Assembly: GCA_947650005.1 (NCBI GenBank)
Contig: CANSTU010000030.1
Location: forward strand, 1-37,063
Origin: an uncultured Lachnospiraceae bacterium
GTDB lineage: Bacteria; Bacillota; Clostridia; Lachnospirales; Lachnospiraceae
Length of the DNA: 37,063 nt
Reading direction: 5' to 3'
The stretch's first letter is position 1, and the number at the start of each line of letters is the position of its first letter. Below, in pieces: positions 6,855-14,682 of this stretch. The translations under genes and the position numbers were made by a program. A model generated the notes under the pieces. That model ran no database searches and was not told where the DNA came from. It saw only the letters and a program-made list of their open reading frames with translations.

Positions 6855-8267
6855 TTATTCCGCTTTTACCCTTTCCAGGACTTCTGTCAACACTTCAAAG
6901 GTGGATTCCACCGCTTCTTCCGGCGTTGCCATCCCGTAAGCTACCTTAGAAACCTCATCTGTAAAGGCCGCCATCGCCTCGCTATTCTTCGTCACCTCGT
7001 TTTCTTTCTCCGCCATATTCGCATAGGCATCGTTCAGTGCCTTGGTGACCGCCTCATCCAGTACGCCCGCTTCCACCGCTGCCTGCTGCTGCGTCGGCGT
7101 GGAAGGCACCGCACGCACGCTGCCCAAGATTTCGGCCGCTTCCGCGCTATTCAACTGCCATTCCAGATAAGACAGAGCCGCATCCAGGTTCTGCGTATCC
7201 TTGCTAATTCCCACCAGGTAGGTTGGACGGATATCGGCGGAACCCTGCTTTGCCCCTTCGATCACGGGATAAGGAACAATATCCGCACTGCCCAGGCCAC
7301 AGTCTTCCGCGATCAGCGTAGAATACCCTGCGAACTCGGAATTCCAGCACAGAACCGCAATGCATTCACCGTTCACCCATTTGGGATTGGGCGTAGCGGA
7401 ACCATAATAGAGATCCGCATCTCCCAGCGGTTCATAGGTACCGCACTCATATGCTTTCTGCACCCACTCATAGACCTGAAGGAGCTGTTCCTTCGTAAAA
7501 GCGATGGTATAGTCATCGTTGAACACCTGGGTCCCCGTCATCTGCTTGAGCATCGCATACACGGTCACCAGAAGATGTCCATGGTCACCCATGATGAAAT
7601 ACGCATCCGGATTCTGAGCATGCAGCTTTTCGGAGGCAGCGAAGATCTCGTCCCAAGTCATCTGCCCGTCGATCTCAATCCCGTATTTCTCGGCCGCATC
7701 CCGATTAACGATCATGCAAAGGCACTGGAGCCCCATGGGAACGGCAAGCAGCTTTCCGTCAAAGGTACAGAACTGTTCCAGAACCCCTTCGTCCAGATCG
7801 CCGACATTCAGGATGTCCTGCTGTCTCAGATCCACGAAATAGTCTCCCCGCGTAGCCAGCTCCGGCATCCAGGGCGCATCGATATGAAAAAGATCCGCCA
7901 CCGTACCGCCGGCCAGCTGAGTCATCAACTTTTCCTGATATCCGTCAAAGGACGAATACTCCGGCTCAATGGTCACTCCGGGATTTGCCTCGGTATAGGT
8001 CGCATGCAGGTTGGTATAGGCTTCATGGGTTGCGTTTCCGCCCCACCATTCGTACCGGAAGCTCACAGCCTCACCGTTTCCCTCTTCCTGTACCGGAGCG
8101 GACTCGGCAGCTTCTTTTGTTTCCTGAACGCTTTCCGCTTCGCTGCTTTCCGCCGCCTGCTCCGTCGTTGTCTGCTCCTTTGATCCGGATCCGCAGCCAC
8201 CGAGGAGTCCAGCTATCAGACAGACCGAAAGTCCTAATGCAGTGATTTTCCTACTCTTTTTTCTCAT
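6855..8267 (-). CDS. Sugar ABC transporter solute-binding lipoprotein
   Basis: A 470-residue extracellular solute-binding protein of family 1 (MalE/UgpB type). The N-terminus is a lipoprotein signal with lipobox LLGGC near residue 25, followed by a Ser/Glu/Thr-rich linker to about residue 65, so it should be tethered to the outer face of the membrane. The mature part begins FRYEWWGGNATHEAYTNLHA, the usual first strand of these proteins, and contains the IDAPWMPELATRGDYFVDL-type hinge segment. The ATG follows AGGGGGAA at good spacing. It is the first gene of the importer, 128 bp downstream of the sensor kinase, with its own candidate promoter at 8312-8340. The ligand is unknown; aromatic residues in the N-lobe suggest a carbohydrate. 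Confidence 0.94.
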   Translation of the reverse strand: MRKKSRKITALGLSVCLIAGLLGGCGSGSKEQTTTEQAAESSEAESVQETKEAAESAPVQEEGNGEAVSFRYEWWGGNATHEAYTNLHATYTEANPGVTIEPEYSSFDGYQEKLMTQLAGGTVADLFHIDAPWMPELATRGDYFVDLRQQDILNVGDLDEGVLEQFCTFDGKLLAVPMGLQCLCMIVNRDAAEKYGIEIDGQMTWDEIFAASEKLHAQNPDAYFIMGDHGHLLVTVYAMLKQMTGTQVFNDDYTIAFTKEQLLQVYEWVQKAYECGTYEPLGDADLYYGSATPNPKWVNGECIAVLCWNSEFAGYSTLIAEDCGLGSADIVPYPVIEGAKQGSADIRPTYLVGISKDTQNLDAALSYLEWQLNSAEAAEILGSVRAVPSTPTQQQAAVEAGVLDEAVTKALNDAYANMAEKENEVTKNSEAMAAFTDEVSKVAYGMATPEEAVESTFEVLTEVLERVKAE

Positions 8268-8311
8268 TTTCGTTCCCCCTTATCTATGTATTTGTAATTA
8301 TTTACAATACA

Positions 8312-8340
8312 ATTGTATATTTTCACTCCCATTTGTACAA
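8312..8340 (-). promoter_or_regulatory. Candidate sigma-A promoter and operator for the sugar importer
   Basis: On the minus strand TTGTAC (8340-8335) and TACAAT (8317-8312) are separated by 17 bp, giving transcription about 40 bases before the binding-protein start. Overlapping or next to the -10 element are a 12-bp palindrome ATACAATTGTAT (8307-8318) and an inverted repeat TTGTAA-N4-TTACAA (8292-8307). These are candidate binding sites for the AraC-type response regulator encoded just upstream, or for a second regulator. Confidence 0.55.
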
Positions 8341-8395
8341 TACACACAACTTGCGATAAGGGTAGCCTGTTTTGACAGAATTTTGCCGGAAGGTG

Positions 8396-10144
8396 TCAGT
8401 TCTTGACTTTATCCCCTCCCGATCCGTCTATGGAAAAAAGGAGCCGGACCATGGTCCCCAGCCCTTTCCTGCTTCCGATCCATATGCCGGCATCTTCCCC
8501 ATAGGCCAACTGCAACCTTTTATTCGTGTTGAAAATTCCAATATGATCCAGGCCCACCGCGCCCTCCTGCAGATCCCGGCGCAGTTTCTCCAGTTTCTCC
8601 TTTCCGATCCCCACCCCGTTATCCACCACACGGATGATGAGTACGTCCCCTTTCTGCCGAATCCGGATCCGGATGATTCCGCCGTATCCATCCTCCCTGG
8701 CGCGGATCCCATGATTCACTGCGTTTTCCACAAGAGGCTGCAGGATGAATTTGACCACGTTTGCTTCCAAAACCGCTTCCTCATACTTCCACTCTGCTCG
8801 GAAAGTATCGCCATATCTGTTTTGCAAAAGGGAAATATAACATTTCGTAATGTGGATTTCCTCCGAAAGCGGCACATATTCCCTCCTGCTATCCAGGGAA
8901 TATGCCAGGATCTCCGAAAGGTTTTCCACCATTTCGTTCACCTTATTCCGTTCTCCGGTCAATCCCATAATCTCCCAATTGATCGTTTCCAGGGTATTAT
9001 ATAAGAAATGAGGGTTCATCTGAGACTGCATGGCGAGAAGCTCCATGGAACGCAGCTTATACTTCTTTTCAGACAACTGTACCTTCAGATAATCCTGCTG
9101 GACGAAATTCTGAATCAGTTCCTGAATGATTGCGGATGCATAGTCGGAAAACTTCTGCCTCGCCTGTGGTTCCAAAGTCTTTCCCTCCCTGGCAGCATCC
9201 AGCAGCTGGATCACATTTCCCACAATCCGATAATTCTGCCTGCTCACAAAATAGGAAAGAACGATTCCTGCCGCCAACAGGAATAACACGATCAGGCAGG
9301 TAGATTGGATAATCAGGATGGGCAGACGATAGAAAACCCGGTTGGGAATCACGGAAATATAATGCCACCGATAGCTGGGCGATGACATCGTATGAATTAC
9401 GTTTTCCGCGTCGTCCCGGGATGCCCTGCCCATACTTTGCAGAAATTCCCCCAACTCCTCACCGGTATAGCCATAGTCCTTCCCCTCCTGGAAAAGGATG
9501 TGCATCTCATTATCCAGGATGTAGATCCCCTGCCCGTCGAAGCTGGATATGGAATGCAAGATTCTTTCCACGTTTCTAGCATTCAGGTTCAGCACCACTA
9601 CCCCCTTATGCTTCATGACCTGATAGACGGATACCACCTCCGTCCCGTCATCCAGCCTTCTTCTTTCACTCCATATCTTCTCCCTGCCCAGGTGCTCCAG
9701 ATAGCTTTCATACCAGCCTTCCTCCTCCCGCAGGGTGACGATCCCCTGCTTGGAAAGAATATAACGGCCGTAAGGATTGGGATAATAGATATAGATGGAA
9801 TCCAGATAACCTCTGGCATTCACAGGAGCGCTTATTACATTGACGATATTGTTCAGATCCTGGTTTTCCTGATAGCCAAGCCTGCTTGTGTTCAACACAT
9901 GCCAGCATCGGTTGATGGTATCCGCATTTCCGTCAAAGGAAAGGATCATGGAATCCAATTCATTGAGCATGAGTTCCGTCTGAGTAAGGGTCGCCTCCAA
10001 AAGGCTTAAGTTGGCAGCCCTGTACTGCTCCTTGAGATAATAGTAACCGGCCACCGCAAAGATGCTTCCCATCAGGATCGTGGGCAGCAGGAGAGCCAAT
10101 AAATATCGGAATAACATCCGAAGCATGAATTTCTGTTTGATCAA
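8396..10144 (-). CDS. YesM-type sensor histidine kinase
   Basis: A 582-residue membrane sensor kinase. One membrane segment near residues 12-33 (LLALLLPTILMGSIFAVAGYY) and another near 283-305 bracket an extracellular Cache-like sensing domain. The His_kinase domain has the phosphoacceptor in MNPHFLYNTLE (about residue 378), and the ATP-binding domain shows the N box LQPLVENAVNHGI, DNGVGIG and a GLDHIGIFNTNKRL-type segment. The start is a TTG at 10144: GAGGAG lies six bases upstream, while the nearest in-frame ATG has no ribosome binding site. It begins three bases after the response regulator stop, so the pair is co-transcribed. Such kinases typically sense extracellular sugars through, or together with, the neighbouring binding protein; that link is inferred here from gene order. 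Confidence 0.94.
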   Translation of the reverse strand: MIKQKFMLRMLFRYLLALLLPTILMGSIFAVAGYYYLKEQYRAANLSLLEATLTQTELMLNELDSMILSFDGNADTINRCWHVLNTSRLGYQENQDLNNIVNVISAPVNARGYLDSIYIYYPNPYGRYILSKQGIVTLREEEGWYESYLEHLGREKIWSERRRLDDGTEVVSVYQVMKHKGVVVLNLNARNVERILHSISSFDGQGIYILDNEMHILFQEGKDYGYTGEELGEFLQSMGRASRDDAENVIHTMSSPSYRWHYISVIPNRVFYRLPILIIQSTCLIVLFLLAAGIVLSYFVSRQNYRIVGNVIQLLDAAREGKTLEPQARQKFSDYASAIIQELIQNFVQQDYLKVQLSEKKYKLRSMELLAMQSQMNPHFLYNTLETINWEIMGLTGERNKVNEMVENLSEILAYSLDSRREYVPLSEEIHITKCYISLLQNRYGDTFRAEWKYEEAVLEANVVKFILQPLVENAVNHGIRAREDGYGGIIRIRIRQKGDVLIIRVVDNGVGIGKEKLEKLRRDLQEGAVGLDHIGIFNTNKRLQLAYGEDAGIWIGSRKGLGTMVRLLFSIDGSGGDKVKN

Positions 10145-10147
10145 TTT

Positions 10148-10909
10148 CTACTCCTCATATCCCTGTCCAGTTTCCTCCGTCATGCTGTCCCTCCATTCCC
10201 TGGGGCTCATCCCGCAGAATAAATGGAAGGCCCTGGCAAAGTTTTTGGCATTGCTGTATCCCACCATCTCACTGACCTCCGTCACGCGCAGGCGGAAATC
10301 CTTCAGAAGCCTCTGGGCCTCCTCCATCTTCACCTTCATGACGTATTCGGAAAAATTCATCCCGCTTTTTTTCTTAAATACTCTGCTTAAATACTGCGGA
10401 TTCATGTTTACCAGCTCTGCCGCGCCTTCCAGGGAGGCGTCCACATAATGTTCCTCAATGTATTTCGTCACACAGGAAAGGATGGTGACGATCTCATCCT
10501 CCTTTTCTTCCGTCCCTTCCTCTCCTGAACGTCCGCCGTCCAATGATTCCCGCACCCGGGTGAAAACCGCTCTGATTTCATCATATTTGGTGGGCTTTAG
10601 GATATAGTCCGTTACCCCGTAGCGCATGGCCTGTCTGGCATAGTCAAACTCACGGTAAGCGCTCAAAAAAACCACCGGTATCTGGCTGCCCTGCTCCCGC
10701 AGGCTCTTCACCAACCCGATCCCGTCCAGCACGGGCATACTGATATCGGACAGCACCACATCCACCTGGTTTTCCTCCAGAAACGCCAACGCCTTTTTCC
10801 CGTTTTCCGCCGTGCCGGCCACCTCAAAACCAACCTGCTCCCAGGGAAAATAGGAACGCAGCCCGTTACAGATTGCCCGTTCGTCATCCACGATCAATAA
10901 GCGGTACAT
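10148..10909 (-). CDS. YesN-type response regulator with AraC DNA-binding domain
   Basis: A 253-residue response regulator. The receiver domain (1-120) has the acidic pair D8-D9, the phosphoacceptor D55 in VVLSDISMP, and K105 in YILKPTK. The C-terminal AraC/XylS domain (about 150-245) shows both helix-turn-helix motifs, with the typical MNPQYLSRVFKKKSGMNFSEY and EVSEMVGYSNAKNFARAFHLF segments. At 253 residues it is much shorter than the about 500-residue YesN proteins, lacking the long middle region. The ATG follows GGGGAGGAAA. It is the first gene of the regulator-kinase pair and the likely activator of the sugar importer downstream. Target sites are not proven; palindromes at 8292-8318 are candidates. 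Confidence 0.94.
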   Translation of the reverse strand: MYRLLIVDDERAICNGLRSYFPWEQVGFEVAGTAENGKKALAFLEENQVDVVLSDISMPVLDGIGLVKSLREQGSQIPVVFLSAYREFDYARQAMRYGVTDYILKPTKYDEIRAVFTRVRESLDGGRSGEEGTEEKEDEIVTILSCVTKYIEEHYVDASLEGAAELVNMNPQYLSRVFKKKSGMNFSEYVMKVKMEEAQRLLKDFRLRVTEVSEMVGYSNAKNFARAFHLFCGMSPREWRDSMTEETGQGYEE

Positions 10910-10952
10910 TTTCCTCCCCCCTTTTCATAATCCTCCCTTTTCAACCCGCCCA

Positions 10953-11153
10953 GCCCTTTGTGCCCTGCGAAATCCTGAACCGGCGTCGGCCGCGCGAGGG
11001 GCACAGTAGGGACCATCCAAAAACGCCGACGCTTAGCGAGCGCATTCTTTGCGGGCTTAGCCCGTTGCGCTTTTGACTGGGCAAGAGCGGGTCCCCTCTG
11101 CGCTCCTCACATGCGGCCGACGCCGATTCGGAATCCCACAGGACCCAAAGGGC
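10953..11153 (-). ncRNA. Large palindromic element, copy 1 (structured core with variable arms)
   Basis: This 201-bp element fills most of the 254-bp gap between the M20 dipeptidase stop and the response regulator gene, starting about 10 bp after the stop. Outer arms pair as GCCCTTTG/CAAAGGGC (10953-10960 with 11146-11153) and a 13-bp GC-rich stem (10981-10993 with 11113-11125). Inner parts include GAGGGG/CCCCTC and a CAAAAACGC/GCGCTTTTG stem. The central 11010-11095 core aligns with copy 2 at 22752-22838, including two CTTAG boxes and CTTTGC on the plus strand. Whether it acts as RNA (a large terminator-like hairpin) or as mobile DNA is unknown; the type given is a best guess. Confidence 0.5.
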
Positions 11154-11163
11154 CGGGGAACAT

Positions 11164-12624
11164 TCATGCCTTCGTGTTGACTTCAGGCATGCACAACGTT
11201 ATATCATTCAGCGCCAGCAGTCCCATCGCATAGATCTTCAGCGCCTCCACCAACCTATCGCAATCCAGCGCCTCATCCGGCCCGTGCGCGCCGCCGTGTC
11301 CCCGCGCGACGAGCTCCCGATAGGGCGAATCGTCCTCGCCCGGCATATTTCCGATCCCAAATCCAAAGGCATTGGGAAGCTTTCTGGCATAGGTTCCTCC
11401 GCCCATCACATAGGGCTCCCGCTGCTGCCCAGTCATCCGGTTAAAGACTTCGGTCAGTTTATCCACTGCCGGGTGCTTTCTGTTAAAGTAATTCGGTTTG
11501 GAGTCACGCTCCAGGATCCAGGCAAATCCCTTTCCGTCCCAAAACTTTGTCAGTGTACTGCAGATGCCTTCCGCATCCGCCGTGATGGAATAGCGGATGT
11601 TGAACGTCAGCATGACGTGCCCCTCTTCCAGCCTGAGCACGGTGCCTGCACAGGTCAGCCTTCCGGAAAGCTCGTCCTCATAGGCGATACCCGATTCCTC
11701 TCCGTAATTGCCCGCTACCGCCGTCCGGATTCCTTCCAGAAGCTCCCGATCGCCTCCTGTAAGAAGGCCCGCTTCACACACCGCATCACACAGCTTGCGG
11801 ATGGCATTGTCACTCCCCTCCGGAAAAGCGCTGTGCCCTGCCAGCCCCTTTGCAGTGAGCCGTATCATGCCGCCCTCCTCCTGCATCTGCAACGCTTCCG
11901 GCAGACGGCGCAGCGCGCCTTCCTCTAGCTTTTCCTTCCGCAGCACCATCACCGCCTCGTCAGGGATGATATTCCCAGCGTTGCCGCCGGACAATTCCAC
12001 GACCGCATCGCTCAGGGTCTTATGAGAACGAATCCGGCCCTCCAGGATCCCCTTCTCTCCAAAACAAACCGGAAAGCTGCAGTCCGCTATCATGGACATG
12101 GCCGGCGTGGGGTAATGGGCAGTATAGTACTCCATATCCCGCATTCCCTTTTCCTCATCGCAGCCCACAAAGAGGCATAATTCGTGCTTCATGGGCAGTT
12201 TTAGATCCCTGAGACAGCGCATCACATACAGAAGCCCCACCGCAGGCCCTTTATTGTCCTGTACGCCCCTGGCAATCAGGTACTTTCCTGCTCTCGCAGG
12301 TTCAAAGGGCGAGTAGTCCCAGCCGTCCCCCACCGGCACCACGTCCAGGTGATTCCAAAAGCCGATCGTATTCTCCCAATCCTTCTTTCGGCTGCCGATG
12401 CTGCCCACATAGTTCTCATAATTCTCCGTATGAAAACCATAACTGCGCCCCATCTCCAGCATAGCTTCCAGCGCTTCTTGACACATCTTCCCAAAGGGAG
12501 CGTCGCCTTCCTTTTCTCCTGAAATGCTGGGAATGGCCGCCAGCTTGGCAATATCCCGAATCATCTCCTCTTTGTGATTTTCCATCCATTCGCCCACACG
12601 GGCATAGATCTCCTGATTGTACAT
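11164..12624 (-). CDS. M20 family dipeptidase (PepV/Sapep-like)
   Basis: A 486-residue zinc peptidase of the M20 family, closest in layout to the dipeptidases PepV and Sapep. Metal and catalytic residues can be read in order: His in NHLDVVPVGDGW (about residue 91), Asp in VQDNKGPAVG, the Glu pair in CDEEKGMRD, Asp in ADCSFPV and a late His in HGGAHGPDEALDCD. An insert between about 210 and 360 is the lid/dimerisation region. It is probably cytoplasmic, as no signal peptide is present, and hydrolyses dipeptides. The ATG follows AGGAGG with a six-base spacer, and the gene starts nine bases after the P-loop NTPase stop, so the two share a transcript. The structured element at 10953-11153 follows the stop. 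Confidence 0.93.
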   Translation of the reverse strand: MYNQEIYARVGEWMENHKEEMIRDIAKLAAIPSISGEKEGDAPFGKMCQEALEAMLEMGRSYGFHTENYENYVGSIGSRKKDWENTIGFWNHLDVVPVGDGWDYSPFEPARAGKYLIARGVQDNKGPAVGLLYVMRCLRDLKLPMKHELCLFVGCDEEKGMRDMEYYTAHYPTPAMSMIADCSFPVCFGEKGILEGRIRSHKTLSDAVVELSGGNAGNIIPDEAVMVLRKEKLEEGALRRLPEALQMQEEGGMIRLTAKGLAGHSAFPEGSDNAIRKLCDAVCEAGLLTGGDRELLEGIRTAVAGNYGEESGIAYEDELSGRLTCAGTVLRLEEGHVMLTFNIRYSITADAEGICSTLTKFWDGKGFAWILERDSKPNYFNRKHPAVDKLTEVFNRMTGQQREPYVMGGGTYARKLPNAFGFGIGNMPGEDDSPYRELVARGHGGAHGPDEALDCDRLVEALKIYAMGLLALNDITLCMPEVNTKA

Positions 12625-12633
12625 TTGTCCCTC

Positions 12634-13140
12634 CTATCCGCACATCATTTCTGCAATTTGTTCCGCAACTTCCTCAGGGCTAAGCTGCGTCGTTATAATA
12701 ACGGGGTATTGAAAATCATCATAAAAATGGAATGTGTTTTTTATCCCCCTCTCAATGCGCTGCGCATCCCGGCCGTCTTGTTCGCATCGCCTTCTGTTTT
12801 CCTGCATGGAGCATTTTAAGACAACGGGGAAGATTTCAAACGCAATTCCATCTTCTTTTAATTGAAGGATTACCGTATCCCAAATCTCTTTTCTCTCACC
12901 ATGCAGCCCATATGGGAATACAATTTTATCAATGTCCTCACACAGCAGATAATTCTTGAACATACAATATATGTTTTCCGTCACCGCCTTTTTCGTGAAA
13001 GGCGTAAACGCAAAAGGATTGATCGCCCGGCACCAGTCCGCATCCACATAAGCGCATTTCGTATTCTGCTGCATAAATGCTTTTGCGGTGGTGCTCTTTC
13101 CCACACCGTTTGGACCAAATATTCCAATGAGTTTCTTCAC
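12634..13140 (-). CDS. Small P-loop NTPase, kinase-like, of unknown substrate
   Basis: A 168-residue soluble protein with a clear Walker A motif at the N-terminus (GIFGPNGVGKSTT, about residues 6-18) and an early YVDADWCRAINP segment of the sort seen in small nucleotide or metabolite kinases (AAA_33/zeta-like fold). A basic ENRRRCEQDGRDAQR segment about residues 114-128 could be the lid with arginines. No specific substrate motif is recognised. Start is GTG at 13140; GGGGGGAAA lies upstream with a slightly long spacer and no in-frame ATG is nearby. It lies nine bases before the dipeptidase gene and has a possible promoter at 13161-13187. The surrounding DNA is more A+T-rich than the pilus or transporter genes, so it may be acquired. 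Confidence 0.8.
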   Translation of the reverse strand: MKKLIGIFGPNGVGKSTTAKAFMQQNTKCAYVDADWCRAINPFAFTPFTKKAVTENIYCMFKNYLLCEDIDKIVFPYGLHGERKEIWDTVILQLKEDGIAFEIFPVVLKCSMQENRRRCEQDGRDAQRIERGIKNTFHFYDDFQYPVIITTQLSPEEVAEQIAEMMCG

Positions 13141-13160
13141 TACATTTGTTTCCCCCCATT

Positions 13161-13187
13161 ATTATAATATGAATCATGTTACCACAA
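13161..13187 (-). promoter_or_regulatory. Possible promoter for the P-loop NTPase-dipeptidase pair
   Basis: A perfect TATAAT (13166-13161) lies 20 bases before the GTG start. The best -35 match, TTGTGG (13187-13182), is only 15 bp away, so the promoter is plausible but not strong by sequence. Confidence 0.35.
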
Positions 13188-13246
13188 CCTCGTTCCTATT
13201 TCTATTGCATATCCGTTAATTTTTTATGGCAAACGTATGAATTGGC

Positions 13247-13272
13247 AGCAGTTCAGATAAGCCTGAACTGCT
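13247..13272. repeat. Perfect 10-bp inverted repeat
   Basis: AGCAGTTCAG and CTGAACTGCT flank a six-base centre ATAAGC. There is no T-run on either side, so it is more likely an operator or a leftover recombination site than a terminator. Confidence 0.45.
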
Positions 13273-13430
13273 ATCCATTTAGCCGTAAAAATCAAAGCGC
13301 ATTGGGCCGAATGCATCCTAACCGCCGCATTTTGCCGGTTCCGCCTCTTTTCTCAATGTATCTTTTTTATGTTTTCAAAAGTGTGGTTTCCCTGCACAAA
13401 TTTGGGAATATAATGCATATTATGTGAATA

Positions 13431-13462
13431 AAGCACCAAATGATTTTTGTCATTTGGCGCTT
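13431..13462 (-). terminator. Terminator of the toxin-antitoxin operon
   Basis: Directly after the toxin stop the minus strand forms a 13-bp stem (AAGCGCCAAATGA with TCATTTGGTGCTT, one mismatch) around a CAAAAA loop, followed by TATTC. The long stem and position fit an intrinsic terminator although the U-run is weak. Confidence 0.65.
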
Positions 13463-13465
13463 ATC

Positions 13466-13768
13466 TTATAGATTCCGTCCCTGATATTGTACTGTTACCA
13501 CATAAACTGTTCTACTTGGTTCATCAATACGGAAAACAGCAATATAGTTATCAATTAGCAACTGTCTGTAACCTTTTCCGGCATATCTGCCCTCGTTACG
13601 TTCTTGATGTGACTGTGGAAAGGTATCTAGGCTTAAAATAGATTTCTTAAGACGGTCAGCTTGTCCCATCGCATTTTCAGGAGCCAACTTTTCATTTGCG
13701 ATATATTTGTAAATGTGGTCTAAATCCCGGATTGCTCTGGGGTTAACCTTTACCTTATATTTATCCAA
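13466..13768 (-). CDS. RelE/ParE-family toxin
   Basis: A 100-residue toxin of the RelE/ParE superfamily. Typical elements are the N-terminal YKVKVNPRAIRDLDHIYKYI, the central LKKSILSLDTFPQSHQERN and the C-terminal strands YRQLLIDNYIAVFRID and VYVVTVQYQGRN. The residue pattern is closest to the ParE/YoeB-like plasmid stabilisation group, so the target (ribosome-bound mRNA or gyrase) cannot be settled. I place the start at the TTG at 13768, which overlaps the antitoxin stop by eight bases and has GGAG ten bases upstream. The longer frame to 13864 lies inside the antitoxin gene and is not credible. Overlap implies translational coupling to the antitoxin. Confidence 0.87.
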   Translation of the reverse strand: MDKYKVKVNPRAIRDLDHIYKYIANEKLAPENAMGQADRLKKSILSLDTFPQSHQERNEGRYAGKGYRQLLIDNYIAVFRIDEPSRTVYVVTVQYQGRNL

Positions 13769-14024
13769 AATGTTTTTTCTCCAATCCTGCAAAAACGATC
13801 TCTGCGTCAACTGCCTCTGCTCCGTTAGCAATTTCCTGTTCAGACTCGAAGATGGATTGGTCAATGCGGTTCATTCTTGCGAATTTATCATACAATTCAC
13901 TGCTCATTACAACCAAGTCGCTATATCCGTTTTTGGTAATAAAAATAGGCTCCTGCTCCTTGTGGGCAATATTGGAAATCTCGGTTGTATTGCGTAATTC
14001 CTTAATAGGCATAATAAGCGGCAT
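13761..14024 (-). CDS. Phd/YefM-family antitoxin
   Basis: An 87-residue antitoxin that would bind its operator through the N-terminal fold and block the toxin with its C-terminal helix. Family marks are the opening IMPIKELRNTTEISNIA, the EPIFITKNGYSDLVVMSSELYD-type strand-helix segment and a charged C-terminal tail. The ATG at 14024 has AGGAG nine bases upstream. The gene comes first in the operon, as expected for an autoregulated pair, and the toxin start overlaps its stop. It has an extended -10 promoter at 14052-14080. The pair lies between an IS remnant and an isolated P-loop gene, a common location for laterally acquired modules. Confidence 0.9.
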   Translation of the reverse strand: MPLIMPIKELRNTTEISNIAHKEQEPIFITKNGYSDLVVMSSELYDKFARMNRIDQSIFESEQEIANGAEAVDAEIVFAGLEKKHFG

Positions 14025-14359
14025 AATGCGTCACTCCTTTCTTTCGACATAACTATAGCATAATTGTGTCAAAACAGCAATGCGAATATGCAATAAGATA
14101 AAAATTTTGTATGGGTCGCGTACCAAAGCTATAATGCCAAGGCTACGACGGGTTCACCCGCTATCGTGATAGACTATCGATGGTTCGTTTCTCGTCCGTA
14201 ATTGAAAAGCTTGTATCGTGAGCTAAAATGAATTTAGGATGGTAATACGAAGCTGATGCTCTCGTCCCAGAAAAAGAAATTCCACATGCTTATTGTGAAA
14301 GTTGTAAGACTTTCTTGACAGGCCATTTTGTATTAGGAAATGCCCTAAATGCGGAAGTG
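14025..14359. other. Intergenic, decayed region upstream of the toxin-antitoxin operon
   Basis: No intact gene is visible here. The end nearest the antitoxin carries its promoter. Between about 14245 and 14350 the plus strand reads a short Cys-X2-Cys frame (HAYCESCKTFLTGHF) and, after a frame change, CPKCG; this might be a broken zinc-ribbon gene fragment, but no start, stop or family could be fixed. The rest appears to be debris around the IS256 remnant. Confidence 0.45.
14052..14080 (-). promoter_or_regulatory. Toxin-antitoxin operon promoter (extended -10)
   Basis: On the minus strand TTGCTG (14080-14075) and TATAGT (14057-14052) are 17 bp apart, with TGC directly before the -10 giving an extended -10. 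It lies 27 bases before the antitoxin ATG, a normal place for an autoregulated promoter. Confidence 0.6.
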
Positions 14360-14593
14360 TAACCGTTTCGGTAATCGTCGCTGTTAGAACGCTCCGATCT
14401 TTCATAACCAAGATGTTCGTCCATTTCGGCTTCCATCATTTCTTTGACGGATCCACCCAGCAAATCCTTCAGGGCAGCCTGAATGGCTTCTGCCGTCTGG
14501 ATATCATACTCTTCTAGGAACTGATGGATGATGTTTCGTTTTCCTTTGTCATTTGTACCCTGTGTACAGTTTTCTTTTCCTATTTCTTGCCAT
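14360..14593 (-). pseudogene. IS256-family transposase remnant, N-terminal part, frameshifted
   Basis: From an ATG at 14593 (AGGAGG upstream) the frame reads MARNRKRKLYTGYK and stops; one base shift restores a frame starting about 14555 that reads KGKRNIIHQFLEEYDIQTAE, then the LKDLLGGSVKEMMEAEMDEH segment and LGYERSERSNSDDYRNG. These are the characteristic first 70-80 residues of IS256-family (Mutator-like) transposases. Similarity ends near 14360 and the catalytic DDE domain is absent, so it cannot transpose. It lies between the small helical protein and the toxin-antitoxin genes, marking a past insertion or deletion here. Frameshift and truncation are read directly; the family call is from motif recognition. 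Confidence 0.85.
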
Positions 14594-14654
14594 GTTAAAA
14601 GGCCTCCTATGATCTTATTTTACCATAGAAGGCCTTCCAAAAGGCTATTTAGAG

Positions 14655-14680
14655 AAAAAGTCTCACATTCTGTGTGAAAC
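14655..14680 (-). terminator. Intrinsic terminator of the small helical protein gene
   Basis: Two bases after the stop the minus strand forms GTTTCACA, a CAGAA loop and TGTGAGAC, followed by TTTTTCT. The 8-bp stem with a U-run is a standard intrinsic terminator. Confidence 0.8.
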
Positions 14681-14682
14681 AA

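Larger units (their letters stand above)
13141..13465. other. Intergenic region between toxin gene and P-loop NTPase gene
   Basis: This 325-bp A+T-rich stretch carries no convincing gene. It contains the likely terminator of the toxin-antitoxin operon (13431-13462), a perfect 10-bp inverted repeat at 13247-13272 (GCAGTTCAG arms, six-base centre, no T-run) and a candidate promoter for the P-loop gene (13161-13187). The plus-strand reading frame at 13176-13427 has no ribosome binding site or recognisable motif. Confidence 0.6.

Noticed and set aside
6545-6949. Plus-strand 134-codon frame over the repeats
   Set aside because: It is only a translation of the 61-bp repeats and antisense of the binding-protein gene end; no start signal.
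14245-14360. Zinc-ribbon gene on the plus strand
   Set aside because: Cys-X2-Cys readings occur in two different frames without start or stop; the second overlaps the IS256 remnant. Too weak to call as a gene.
14655-14680. Terminal inverted repeat of the IS256 element
   Set aside because: It could resemble an IS end, but a stem followed by a U-run directly after a stop codon is better explained as an intrinsic terminator, and no matching second end was found.
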